Assembly (NCBI GenBank): GCA_022702705.1
Contig: CM040433.1
Location: 20,654,682-20,718,681 of the forward strand
Origin: Papilionanthe hookeriana x Papilionanthe teres
Taxonomy: Eukaryota; Streptophyta; Magnoliopsida; Asparagales; Orchidaceae
Direction of reading: 5' to 3'
Length of the DNA: 64,000 nucleotides
The notes beneath the pieces are model-generated. The model did not search any database and had not been told where the DNA came from. It saw nothing but the letters and a program-made list of their open reading frames with translations. Below, in pieces: positions 10,549 through 20,535 of this stretch. Numbering within the stretch: the stretch's first letter is position 1; every line of letters starts with the position of its first letter. Position numbers and translations under genes: made by a program.

Positions 10549-11934
10549 ATTATTACTTGTCCTAAAGTAATTTTAATACTAAATAAAAATAATGATTTCT
10601 ATAATAGAAATTTTCAACTCAGATAATATGAATTAAATTTAAATAACATTATAATAAAGTTAAATATAAATATTTCGAGTAATTAAAATAACTTTATAGA
10701 TATAAGATTATCTAGTTATCAGGTCTAAGGTTTCTAGCTTTCTATTTATTTCAGGAATGACTATATTAAAAAAGAGTAAATTACTTAAGATATTTAGATG
10801 ATAGGAAGTTTAAGAAAACACTATTTAGTAAAATACCAATCCATAAATATAAGTTTAGAAATATAATTAAGTTTTACCCTTTAGGTTGAATCCATTGAAG
10901 CCAATTTTTGATAAGGCATCTCCTCAAGCTTCTCCTCACTTTATGTTTTTCTTTTCTTTTCTTTTCTTTTCTTTTTTCTTTTTGGATTGATTTTCAATCC
11001 TTCTTTTTCTTTTTCTTTTTTTAAGTGAGGATTACTGTATCTAGATAGCCTGTTAATAATTTTGAACTTCAATTTCTCTTCCTAAATTTGAAACTTAAAA
11101 TATTTCTTTGCTTATATATATTTCATAGCCTTTACTTCATTGAGTTTCTATCCTTTCCTTTTCACTTAAATACTTAAGAATTTTCACTTTTTAGAATATA
11201 GTTTTCCTTACTTTAAATAGTTTACTATATTCTTATTCCTTTTAACCAAATATCTTATTCCATTAATTAATTGAATTACTAGAAACATTTTCTTTAACTT
11301 TTTATAATAATTAAATAAAGTAATTCATGTTTATTGAATTGAAAAACTACTATAGAAAATCATTTAATAATAATTTTTGAAAATAGAAATTGAGAACAAT
11401 TTTAATAATTAAATTTGTATTTTTACCTTCCCCCAAACTTAAATTTTTCTATCTATACTAAATAGTGAAGAAGGGAAAGTATATAGTAAAATTCATCATA
11501 CCTTTGAGCTTTAGGTATTTCTTTTCTTTGAAATTTTTGCAAGCTTTTTCATTACTTACCGAACTTGTACTGTTAGTATTCTTCCACATATAGTATTTAA
11601 AAGAAAGTGCAGGGATGAAATTTTAAAATAAGTATCAAACATAACAATTGAAAACTTAATCTATTACTACACATACAATTAAAACTTAAATAACACATTA
11701 AAGAAAGATTAACATCCTATATATATATATATAAATTGCAACTAATTTAACAAACAAGAAATCTAACATCAATAACATAAGCAAACATAACAACATCCAT
11801 AGTCTCTAGAAAGTACAGAATAATCACATCCAAAATAATAAAGTTTCCCAAAATAACAACAAATCTAAACAAACCAAACAAACTTATCAAAAGCTCTAAT
11901 CTTCTACATTAAAATCCCAAGCTATGTCATCTCC
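10549..11934 (-). other. 3' untranslated region of the gag-pol-bearing Athila unit
   Basis: No coding capacity. A CTTTT tract lies at 10,947-11,022. A second polypurine-like tract (minus AAGTTTGGGGGAAGG) lies at 11,427-11,442, about 890 bp from the first, and a short TA run at about 11,716-11,732. The same order occurs at 4,181-5,654. Confidence 0.55.
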
Positions 11935-13075
11935 CTAATCTCCGAGTCGAGAAGGCTGAGCGAAGTGTACTTGTGAATAACGAGGGCACTCGGGAAAGAC
12001 AACATCTAAATCACCACTCCTATATTGACGTTCGGCTTCATAGTATGCAATTTCGTACTGCGAATGTCGTCGGAGATATTCGTCATCATAATCGTGTCTT
12101 CTTTCCAAGCCTCCGATCCTTTGGTCTATATGCTCAAATCTTCTTTCCATATTTTCTCCAAATAACTCAAAACTCTTTCTACTCAGGGTCATTTCATTCA
12201 TCAGGGTAGGAGTGGTGTACTGAGGGGGTGGATCATAACTAGTAGAGGGTATATCTCTACTTGAAGAAGGTACATAATTCCTTGTCCCAGATCTCCAACC
12301 TTCGTGGGATTCATATTTCTTTATATTAGCCTGAATAAGGGGTTTCATAGGTTCAATCCATTCCTCATCATCTCTTGCCTCTACCCCAGATAATTGGCAA
12401 AGTGCATAGATAAGACCAGGATGTCCTAATCCTCCTCCACTTTCATTTCTAGCAGTGGCTAATATATTTTTATAAATAACATTTCCCACATTAATACTCT
12501 TCTGGTTCTGAATACAAAAATTCAGAACTGCTCTATCTCTTGTTACCTCACTATGGTGGTAGGTAGGTAATAAAGTAGAACAAATAAAATAATGCCAGGC
12601 TTTAGATGTTGCATTTAGCATAGAAAGAGGGAAATTTACCTGTTCCCGCTGCTTTATCTTCCAAACTCCTTTCCCATCAGTGAGAAAGTCGATCACCTCT
12701 TCCAGTGGTCCTTCCATAGTTCCAAAAGTTTTATACTCGCTGGTGTAGGTGTCTCGTACTTCATAATAAGCGTTTATTCTAGCGAGCGTTGAAATCTACA
12801 AAAAATCCTCTAACCTTAATCGGTGCATCTTCATTCTGTGTTAAATTTGCATAAAATTCCTTTACTATTTCTACGAAATGCTCGTTAGTAACGAAACATA
12901 AATTTTCCCATCCTCGCTCCTGAATGATTCGCTCAACTTCTCCTCCTGGATTCTTAAAAACTCGATCTTGAATGCATTTTCTTGCTTGTATGTTTTGAAA
13001 ATATCGAGTTTGTGCTCTTGCATTAATGAATCGGGTTTCGTCATAATCTATTCGTCGCTTCTGTCGTGGAGCCAT
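11935..13075 (-). pseudogene. ORF A : Athila extra ORF (PF20167-like), frameshifted
   Basis: Starts MAPRQKRRIDYDE (ATG complement at 13,073-13,075), about 380 codons. Order: basic N-terminus, GWENLCF near residue 58, core with KAWHYFICSTLLPTYHHSE and NFCIQNQKSINVGNVIYKN, Ser/Pro-rich SSSRDIPSTSYDPPP, coiled coil HIDQRIGGLERRHDYDDEYL, and stop at 11,935-11,937. The frame breaks near 12,778, where copy 1 reads TAGCGAGCG and copy 2 reads TAGCAGCG. The break is one extra base at a CAG and may be a sequence error. It is related to ORF A' and ORF B. Domain assignment is from the family's characteristic tryptophan/histidine motif and its position after pol; function unknown. Confidence 0.8.
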
Positions 13076-13078
13076 TTC

Positions 13079-13958
13079 TCGATCTGTGAAATTTGCAAAA
13101 ATCTTAACTAAACTCCAAAATATTACTAAGAAGGTTTCCTACAACAACTAAAATTCATTTAAATCAATTTTCATGAAATTCTTCCAAGTATTTTCTCCAC
13201 ATTTCGAAATTTTTCAAAATTCTCCAATGTAGAAGAAATCCATGATGAAAATAAAAAATTTTTGCATAGGAGTGAAGCTCTTACCAAGGGAAGATGAAAT
13301 TCGGTGTCAAAAAGTGTTGAAATCGCCTCAAATCCGAGATCTCTCAAGCCCTAGGTCGATTTTTTCGAAAATTTGAGGAAAGGGATGATGAATACTGTCG
13401 GTTGACCGGTCAAATATAGGTCTTTTTGCGATCTCGCTGTCGGCGAGCTAATTAATTTCATAAGGCAAAAGTTTCGGGAAAAATCCGCCGTCGGCGAGCT
13501 CGGTTTCGCTGTCAGCGGGTTTTCTCGCTGTCAACGAGATAATTTTCGCCGTCGGCGAGATCCGAAAAATTTTAAATTTTTGAAATTCGTCAATCATTTT
13601 CAACCTCGAATTGCCCTTAATCAATCTTCCAATCACTTAATTTAATAATAATATGAAGATTAGATAATTATACTCACAAAAAGTCACACAACACAAACAA
13701 TATAACTTTATATATAAAATTCATGAAACTTACAAATTTCACACTAACAACTTAACACTTACTTAACTTAGATGTTTAAATCCATAATACTCAGCATCGC
13801 AATCCACACCACAACACTATAAATGCTGAGACATAATAATTTACATAAAATCTCATCAATTCTGAGATGATCAAATCAAAGTTCGACTCATAATAAAACC
13901 TAACTCCAAATCAAACACATATATACACAAATATATGATATAAACATAGAAATATTTC
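13079..13958 (-). other. Spacer between ORF B and ORF A with GC-rich modules
   Basis: No ORF. GC modules lie at 13,428-13,562 (CGCTGTCGGCGAGC, CGCCGTCGGCGAGC, CGCTGTCAGCGGG, CGCCGTCGGCGAGA). Almost this whole spacer (13,083-13,994) is deleted in copy 2, with GAT at both edges. Confidence 0.6.
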
Positions 13959-15113
13959 TTACTCTTCAGTGTCTGAACTAATATCTTCTCTGATATTCCC
14001 TATGCGACGCAGTGCACAAATAAATTGTAGAAAGGCACGAAAGGGAATTCGCGATAGATTCTTCATTAATCCATCCTTTATGTCTTAGTAGATGAATAAA
14101 ACTGGCCTCCAGATGTCCAGTATGATCAAAGTGCTCCTTTATTCTCCAATCAATATGATCAAACATATCAGAGATATTGTCTATGGAATTCATCACATTT
14201 TGTAATTCTTTCTCCAATCCTTTAATCTTCTTCATAATGAAATTAGTCTTATTAGTAAAGGGTCTTGCTAAAGGATTGTTCTGTGATGCTCTGTCAGAAA
14301 TAATGGTAATCTCAGCATTGTTATCCAAAGTGGGAAACATATCAGTAGGATCCAGGGGTTTCCATGGTAAAAGTACTTTTTCCCAAGCATCATAAGAAAC
14401 TTGGTACTTACTGCATAAAGCAAATATAGTAGATGGGTGTCCAAATCCATGCACTGACCCATGCACAATTAATCCCAATGCAGACTTTACTATTATTGAT
14501 TCAACATCGATAGGTAATCCAATTTGAATACAGTAGTTTAAAATAACGCATTCCTTTGAAACTTTATTTACTCTCATGGTAGGTAATAATTTTGATGATA
14601 TAAAGAAATGCCAGTGCTTTGAGACAGGGTTAAGAAGTGATGCAGAAAAACTGACATACCCGTCTTCTCGTAACTCCTAATCATCCGGTTCGTCGGTCAG
14701 GTATCTATAGATTTCGTTCATATTGTATCTTGAAGGCACAAAGTTGGAATAATGACAAACAGAGGTATTCTCTATAGAAAAAAATTCATTTACCCTTGAA
14801 GGAGTAAATGTTACCCATCTTCCTCTGACGTACACATTTCTATTGTTGATCGCATTTAAATTAGAGTAAAACTCTTTAACTACTTGTATAACTACAGCGA
14901 ATGTCGTATAACAAAATACCTCCCAATGCCGCTGTGCGATCATTTCTTCGATTTTTGTAGTAGAATTCTCTACTCCTCTGTTGACAAATCCTCTTTCTTT
15001 AATAAGTCTTTTCTTCATCAAGCCTTTGTTGAAGATTCGCCGTGCCTCCGAACCGACGAATTTTCTCCGGTTGAAAACTTCGGTTTTGTGGTTTTTAAGA
15101 ATTTGGTGGCCAT
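13959..15113 (-). pseudogene. ORF B : second Athila extra ORF, frameshifted
   Basis: Starts MATKFLKTTKTE (ATG complement at 15,111-15,113) and ends DISSDTEE at 13,959-13,961, about 380 codons. Motifs: KERGFVNRG, HWEVFCYTTFAVVIQVVKEF, WHFFISSKLLPTMRV, NYCIQIGLPIDV, GFGHPSTIFALC, and a C-terminal helical FDHIDWRIKEHFDH. The order and the WHxFI..LLPT and NxCIQ motifs match ORF A, so the two are paralogues inside one element. Breaks include a stop after the DEPDD region (about 14,675) and a shift near 14,050, where copy 1 reads TTCGCGATAG and copy 2 TTCTGCAGTAG. Function unknown. Confidence 0.75.
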
Positions 15114-15255
15114 TTTGGATGGAAAGGATTGGTCTCTAGTCGTTCCTAAGGAAGAAAATGGTGTAAAATCGGATTTAGGATAATTTCTTACGAAGGAATG
15201 GCTTAGATCCGTCCAAAACTACACGAAAATCTTTAAGAAACCAAATTTTCAACTG

Positions 15256-15345
15256 CCTCGCCATCGGTGACTTAGTTATAAAACTGACTGAAGTAATGGT
15301 CCACGATCTCACTGTTAGCGGGCTCGGGCTCGCTGTCGGCGAGAT
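15256..15345. repeat. GC-rich inverted modules between integrase and ORF B
   Basis: CTCGCCATCGGTGA, CACTGTTAGCGGG and CGCTGTCGGCGAG occur in 90 bp. They lie directly upstream of ORF B in element orientation. The copy-2 equivalents are at 59,822-59,912. Confidence 0.5.
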
Positions 15346-15503
15346 TCGTAAAAATCGCCCAATTTCGCTCAGGTCTGAATATTTTCTGATCTCATCAAAT
15401 AGGTTCAATTTTGTGATGATTCTAATAAAAATTTTGAGTACTAAGATTTGTTTTAATAATATATACTCACTAATTTGTAGATTTTTAAAAATAAAAGATT
15501 ACT

Positions 15504-15540
15504 ATGGGTTGCCTCCCATAAAGTGCTTGGTTTAACATCG
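15504..15540 (-). promoter_or_regulatory. Conserved inverted motif downstream of pol
   Basis: The plus strand reads ATGGGTTGCCTCCCATAAAG followed by a TGCTTGGTTTAAC stretch. TGGGTTGCCTCCCA is a near-palindrome. The same segment lies after integrase in copy 2 (60,073-60,107) and, reversed, in the divergent plus-strand Athila (44,034-44,071). It survives there although most of that element has decayed. Role unknown; a 3' splice/leader signal for the extra ORFs is one possibility. Confidence 0.45.
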
Positions 15541-15575
15541 TTAGCCCGACCTAATTCAGTTAGTGTTCAGGTTGA

Positions 15576-16754
15576 CTAAGCATTAAAAACCTCTTTAAAA
15601 TTTGGTCTTCTATTTTCGAAATATGGTTTTAATCTATGTCCATTTACTTTAAATCTATGTCCTATTTTTGGATCTTTAATTTCTATAGTTCCATATGAAA
15701 ATATTTGAGTTATGGTGAAAGGTCCTAACCATCGAGATTTCAATTTCCCGAGAAATAATTTCAATATAGTATTATAAAGCAAAACTTCTTGTCCCGGTTC
15801 AAAATTTCTCCGATTAATCTTTCGATCATGCCATAATTTCATCCTTTCCTTATAAATCCTATCATTATCATATGATTCATTCCTTAGTTCTTCCAATTCA
15901 TTTAACTCGCAACAATCTCTTCTCACCAGCCTTCTTTCATATTATAATTAAATTCTTTAATCGCCCAATATGCTTTATGTTCTAATTCAATCGGTAAGTG
16001 GCAAGTTTTTCCATATATAAGCCTATAAGGAGTCATTCCAATTGGAGTTTTATAAGCGATCCTGTATGCCCATAATGCGAGTGTACTAGTCTTATAGACC
16101 GATCCGATCTATTAGGATTTACTGGACTTTTCTAATATACGCTTAATCTCTCGATTAGAAACTTTAGCTAATCCACTAGTTTGTGGATGATAAGCAGTTG
16201 ATATCTTATGCATAATATTATATTTTCTTACTAGTTTGTGAATATATTTGTTTCTAAAATGAGTTCCTCCGTCAGTGATAATCACTCTCGGCATTCCAAA
16301 TCTAGTAAAAATATTTTTCATTAAAAATTTTGAAACACTTTTAGCATCACACCTAGATAAAGCTTGTGCTTCAATCCATTTAGAAACATAATCAACAACT
16401 ACTAATATATATGAGTTTCCAAATGAAGGAATAAAAGGTCCCATGAAATCTAATCCCCAAACATAAAAAATTTCAACTTCTAAAATAAAATTCAGAGGCA
16501 TTTCATTTTTTCTTGATATTTTTCCTACTCTTTGGCATTTATCACAGGTTTTTATATATCTATATACATCTCTAAATAGAGTAGACCAGTAGAATCCAGA
16601 TTTTAGAATTTTATACGCAGTTTTATCTGTCCCAAAATGTCCTCCAAAATCAGAGTCATGACATTTTTGAATAATTGGTTCAGTTTCTTCATAAGGCACG
16701 CATCTTCTAATAATTAGATCTTTACATTGCTTATATAAGTATGGTTCATCCTAA
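15576..16754 (-). pseudogene. Athila integrase, copy 1
   Basis: Integrase inserts the cDNA into the chromosome. Readable in order: zinc-binding HHCC region ([15 protein letters not shown] to CDKCQR), catalytic core with LDFMGPF and [13 protein letters not shown], then [22 protein letters not shown] and the C-terminal [12 protein letters not shown], with stop at 15,576. The glutamate expected after SGLA reads Lys here (GLAKVSNRE; the codon change is a CAG to TAG on the plus strand), while copy 2 has Glu. That would abolish the DDE triad. Frame changes between 15,926 and 16,112 lie at CAG/CTG-like sites. A TGG to TAG stop at 16,752 is shared with copy 2. Confidence 0.9.
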
Positions 16755-17240
16755 AAGTATGTTTTAGTATCGTGAATGAATTTTTTTCGTTGTTGCAAAG
16801 TTAACATAGGTGGTAAAATGTCACTTACAATATAATTTACTATATCGAGCATACCAAGGTATTTTCAATTCATTAATATTATATAGTTGTTCATCAGGAA
16901 AAGCTGTCTAAAATTTCATTTTCGATATCAGATAATTTATGATTTTCTAATCTTGATAAATGATCTGCAATTTGATTATCAGTTCCCTTTTTGTTAACGA
17001 TCTCAAAATCAAATTCTTGCATTAATAATATCCATCTAATTAATCTTGGTTTAGAATCTTTCTTTTGCATTAAATATTTTATAGCAGAATGATCGGTATG
17101 TACAAATACATTTAGTTCTTATTAGATAATGCTTGAAATTTATTAAAAGCATATACAATTGCTAATAATTCTCTTTCGATGAATCTGTATAATTTATTTC
17201 AGCATCATTTAGAGTTTTACTTAGCATAATATATAACTTT
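16755..17240 (-). pseudogene. Athila RNase H, copy 1
   Basis: The region between RT and integrase. Frame pieces include the [27 protein letters not shown] segment (17,030-16,940) and the IGALLGQRY start near 17,275. It removes RNA from the RNA:DNA hybrid. The frame is broken at several points where copy 2 differs (for example ATATCGAGCATACC against ATATCAGCATACC near 16,850, and TTTCGATGAATCTG against TTTCAGTGAATCG near 17,177). Confidence 0.75.
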
Positions 17241-18313
17241 GAAAATCTTATCATATCTTTGCCCAAGAAGCGCTCCTATAGCATAATCACTAGCATCACA
17301 CATAAGCTCGAATGGTTTCTCCCGATTAGGTGAAACTATTATAGGTCTTGTAATTAATTTATCTTTTAATAATTCAAAAGCATTCGAGCATTCGGTTGTA
17401 AATTCAAATTTCTTGTCCTTTTCAAGAAGTTGGCATAGAGGTTTAGTAATTTTTGAAAAATCTTTAATATAACACCAGTAAAATCCAGCATGTCCAAGAA
17501 AACTTCTTACCCCTTTCACCGTAGTTGGAGGTGGTAATTTAGCTATTACTTGAATTTTTGCAGGGTCTACTTCCATGCCTTTTTCCGAAATTTTATGCCC
17601 TAATACAATGCCACCTGTAACCATAAATTGACATTTCTCCCAATTAAGAACTAAATTAGTTTTCTCACATACTTCAAATACTTTTTCAAGATGATTTAAG
17701 CATGTGTCGAATGTTGTTCCAAATACAGAGAAATCATCCATAAATACTTCTATTCCATTATCAATTAATTTACTAAATATAGAGATCATACATCTTTGGA
17801 ATGTTGCAGGTGCATTAGATAATCCAAAAGGCATTCTTCGAAAAGTGAAAGTTCCATAAGGACTAGTAAATGTAGTTTTATCTTGATCCTCAGGAGCAAT
17901 TTGTATTTGATGATAACAGGTATATCCATCTAAGAAAAAAAAATACTTATGTCCGGCTAATCTATCTAACATCTGGTCTAGAAATGGTGAATGGAAGTGA
18001 TCTTTTCTGGTGGTCGTGTTTAATTTTCTATAATCGATACATATTCGCCATCCAAGTAATTTGTCTTATAGGGATAAGATCATTATTTTCATTAGCTTTG
18101 ACAATCACCCCTCCTTTTTAGGTACACGAGTGAATTGGGCTTACCCAAGCACTGTCAGAAATAGGATATATAATACCATTATCTAACCATTTTAAAATTT
18201 CTTTCTTGACTACTTCTTTCATTATTGAATTTAATCTCCTTTGTGGATCCGCTTTAGGTTTATGTTCATTATCTAAAATAATTACGTGCATACAAATTGA
18301 AGGACTAATTCCT
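17217..18313 (-). pseudogene. Athila reverse transcriptase, copy 1
   Basis: The open part 17,972-17,217 covers fingers/palm: FFLDGYTCYHQIQIAPED, TFTFRRMPFGLSNAPATFQRC, and the active site FMDDFSVFG (F-x-DD in place of the YVDD or YIDD of other gypsy clades, usual for Athila). LGHKISEKGMEVDPAKIQ, FLGHAGFYW and the RNase H start FELMCDASDYAIGA follow. N-terminal fingers (WVSPIHCVPKKGG, ICIDYRKLN) lie at about 18,150-18,010 in shifted frames. Frame shifts coincide with CAG/CTG-type differences from copy 2 (CCATCCAAGTAA against CCATCCAGTAA near 18,050). Confidence 0.9.
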
Positions 18314-18610
18314 TTAATATACTGCTAAAGTCCAACAAAAAATTTTCTTATATTTTTTTAAGGTATCTAAAAGTTTTTGTTCTTGAGATTCATTTAATTC
18401 AGATGAAATAATAATTGGTAGAGTCGAAGAATTAACTAAGTAAGCATACTTTAAATGATTAGGTAACATTTTTAACTCAAGTTCGGGAGGTTTAATAATT
18501 GATGGAACTATATTTTTTTTCGATATTTTTGTGTTATCCAAAAATTCAAATTTCTCTTGAATATAATCTAATTCTTCATTTATCTATGATTTTTCAATTA
18601 ATTCAATATT
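18314..18610 (-). pseudogene. Athila protease-RT linker, copy 1
   Basis: Open piece 18,541-18,314 (LPNHLKYAYLVNSSTLPIIIS, ELNESQEQKLLDTLKKYKK) is the conserved spacer that precedes the fingers of RT in this family. A stop near 18,600 separates it from protease. Copy 2 keeps it in frame with the start of RT (62,675-63,025). Confidence 0.7.
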
Positions 18611-19255
18611 TTATTTTTCTAATTTTTCCTCATAATATTCCTTAAAATGTTCTTTTTGTAAATGATCGAGTACTTCCATTCGAAAACACTCATCATCTTT
18701 TTCTAGCGCAGGATATTTCATTGATTTAGCAATATTAAAAGTTACTTTTTGGTCATTTACTCTCATAGTTAATTCTCCTTTCCGAACATCAATCATAGCT
18801 TTTCCGGTGGCTAAAAATGGTCTTCCTAAAATGATAGGAATTTCTTTATCTTCTTCCATATCTAGAACAATAAAATCTACGGGGAAGATAAATTTATCCA
18901 CTTTTACTAATACATCTTCAATAACTCCCTTAGGATATGTAACGAACGATCGGCTAACCGAAGAGTTACTTGAAGTAGGTGAAATTTCTCCCGATCCTAA
19001 TCTCTTAAAAATTGATAGAGGCATTAGATTGATGCTTGCTCCTAAGTCACACAAAGCCTTTCCATAGAATTTTTCTCCAATAGCGCAAGGTATAGTGAAA
19101 CTACCGGGATCTTTTAATTTTTCGGGAAGTTTTTTCGAATAATAGCATTACACTCTTCACTAAGTGCGACCATTTCATTATCGGTAAATTTTCTTTTTTT
19201 TATTTAGAATATCTTTCATGAATTTTACATAGTTTGGCATCTGTTCTAAAGCTTA
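18611..19255 (-). pseudogene. Athila aspartic protease, copy 1
   Basis: Retropepsin-like. The active-site motif CDLGASINLMPLSIFKRL sits at about 19,050-19,000 (D-L-G in place of D-T/S-G, common in Athila proteases). It is followed by VDKFIFPVDFIVLDME and the IILGRPFLATGKAMIDV flap-side motif. Processes the Gag-Pol precursor. Frame breaks near 19,055-19,250 (TTTTTTCGAATAATAG against TTTTTTCTGAATAATAG in copy 2, and a T-run length change near 19,197) cut off the linker joining it to gag. Confidence 0.85.
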
Positions 19256-20535
19256 TACGAAAGGAATATTTATCGTTAATTTCTTCAAAATTTGAAGGAA
19301 TTTAGCAAATTGTTTGTGTTTTTTATGTTGAATTAGTCGTTGAGGAAATGGTGGTGGAGGTTTTTCAACAGAAATTTTCATAGGTATTAAAGGATTTTCT
19401 AAATTTGGATCTTGTTGATTCTTTTCCTTTTCAATTTTCACTTCCTCTTTTTGACTTTCAAGTTCTTTCTGAATTCGAGATTCTAATTCTTTTCCACTTC
19501 GTAATTGTATCGCTTTAATTTGTTCATTTCCTTTGTCTTTGGGATTTATTTCCACATTACTAGAAAATGTTCCAGGTATTCTATTATTAAGTGCAATAGC
19601 GATATGTCCAAGTTGAGTTTCAATATTTTTGATAGCTGTTCCTTGATTTTGTAATTGGTTTCCTTGTATTTGTAATTGATTTCCTTGATTTTGTAAATGT
19701 TGACCCATATTTAATATTAATTCTTCTATAGATAATTTCTTATCTTTAAATTGTGGGTTATTAAATCCAGGTGGATAATTAGATTTATAATTAGGATTTC
19801 CTTGATTAGATGGATTTCCTAATTGTTGTGTCATATTATTCATCCATGGTTGATTAGTTGTGTTATTATTCCAATTAAAATTAGGATGATTTTTCCATCC
19901 AGGATTATAATAATTTGTATAAGGATTATTGGGTCTGTTGTTAATTGCATTAATCGTTTCATATTGAGATTGAGATTCTATAAGTTGTCCAGATGGATTT
20001 TCTTCTGATATAGTTGGAGAGTAATTCATCCTAAAATGATCTAATTTTTTAGATACAACAGCAATTTGTGAAGCTAACATATATATTACATCATTTTCAT
20101 GAATACTAGCTATTTTTTTCGGATTCATTCTATCAGCAGGCCATTGAAAATTATTAGTTGCCATTTCTTCGATTAGTGCATAGGCTTCATCAAATGGTTT
20201 TGACATTAATGATCCTCCAGCGACAGCATCGATGATTGATCTTAAAGATCCTACTAATCCATTATAGAAAGTTTGGATAATTAACCAATCTGGTAACGCA
20301 TGATGTGGGCATTTCCTAAGAAGTTCTTTAAATCTCTCCCAAGATTCATATATTGACTCTCCATCAAGCTGACTAAAAGAAGTTATATCGTTCCTAAGCT
20401 TAGCAGTTTTGGATGGCGTAAAATATTTGGATAGAAATTTTTGTGATAATTCTCCCCAAGTTTTAATAGATCCAGGTGCTAACGAATTTAACCACATTTT
20501 AGCCTTATCCCTTAAAGAAAAAGGAAAAAGTAATC
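19253..20535 (-). pseudogene. Athila gag, copy 1, 5' truncated
   Basis: Open from 20,497 to 19,253 (414 residues after the first Met; open to about 20,533 as FPFSLRDKAK). The capsid-like retrotransposon gag domain (PF03732) spans roughly residues 1-110: MWLNSLAPGSIKTWGELSQK, ITSFSQLDGESIYESWERFK, CPHHALPDWLIIQTFYNG. An Asn-rich linker (about residues 170-240) and a heptad-like Gln/Asn repeat (NQGNQLQIQGNQLQNQG) follow. The ORF ends at a GAA to TAA change at 19,253-19,255 that copy 2 lacks. The first hundred or so codons, the PBS and the 5' LTR are missing. Unrelated DNA begins at about 20,535. Confidence 0.9.

Larger units (their letters stand above)
1..19442. repeat. Large direct repeat, copy 1
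   Basis: This stretch recurs in the same orientation from 45,510 to the window end. The offset is 45,509 at the left edge and about 44,558 at the right, because copy 2 carries two deletions. Gene order, LTRs, PBS sites and most stop codons match between copies. The left edge of the repeat is not visible because it coincides with the window start. Differences cluster at CAG/CTG sites. It could be a tandem segmental duplication with a period near 45.5 kb, or two haplotypes joined by an assembler. Confidence 0.95.
9019..20535 (-). mobile_element. Athila retrotransposon, 5' truncated, copy 1
   Basis: Element order is gag, protease, RT, RNase H, integrase, conserved TGGGTTGCC motif, GC modules, ORF B, ORF A, 3' UTR, PPT, LTR2: a complete 3' half. 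The FMDDFSVFG RT motif, the extra ORFs after pol and the tRNA-Asp type PBS together indicate Athila. Most frame breaks differ between the two copies, which suggests a fairly young element whose ORFs may be less damaged than they look. Confidence 0.9.

Noticed and set aside
11935..15113. ORF A/ORF B as a viral envelope gene
   Set aside because: Some Athila extra ORFs are called envelope-like, but I see no signal peptide or transmembrane segment here. The core fits the PF20167-like transposon protein better.
14884..15183. 99-codon plus-strand ORF
   Set aside because: Shadow of ORF B on the opposite strand, with no independent motif.
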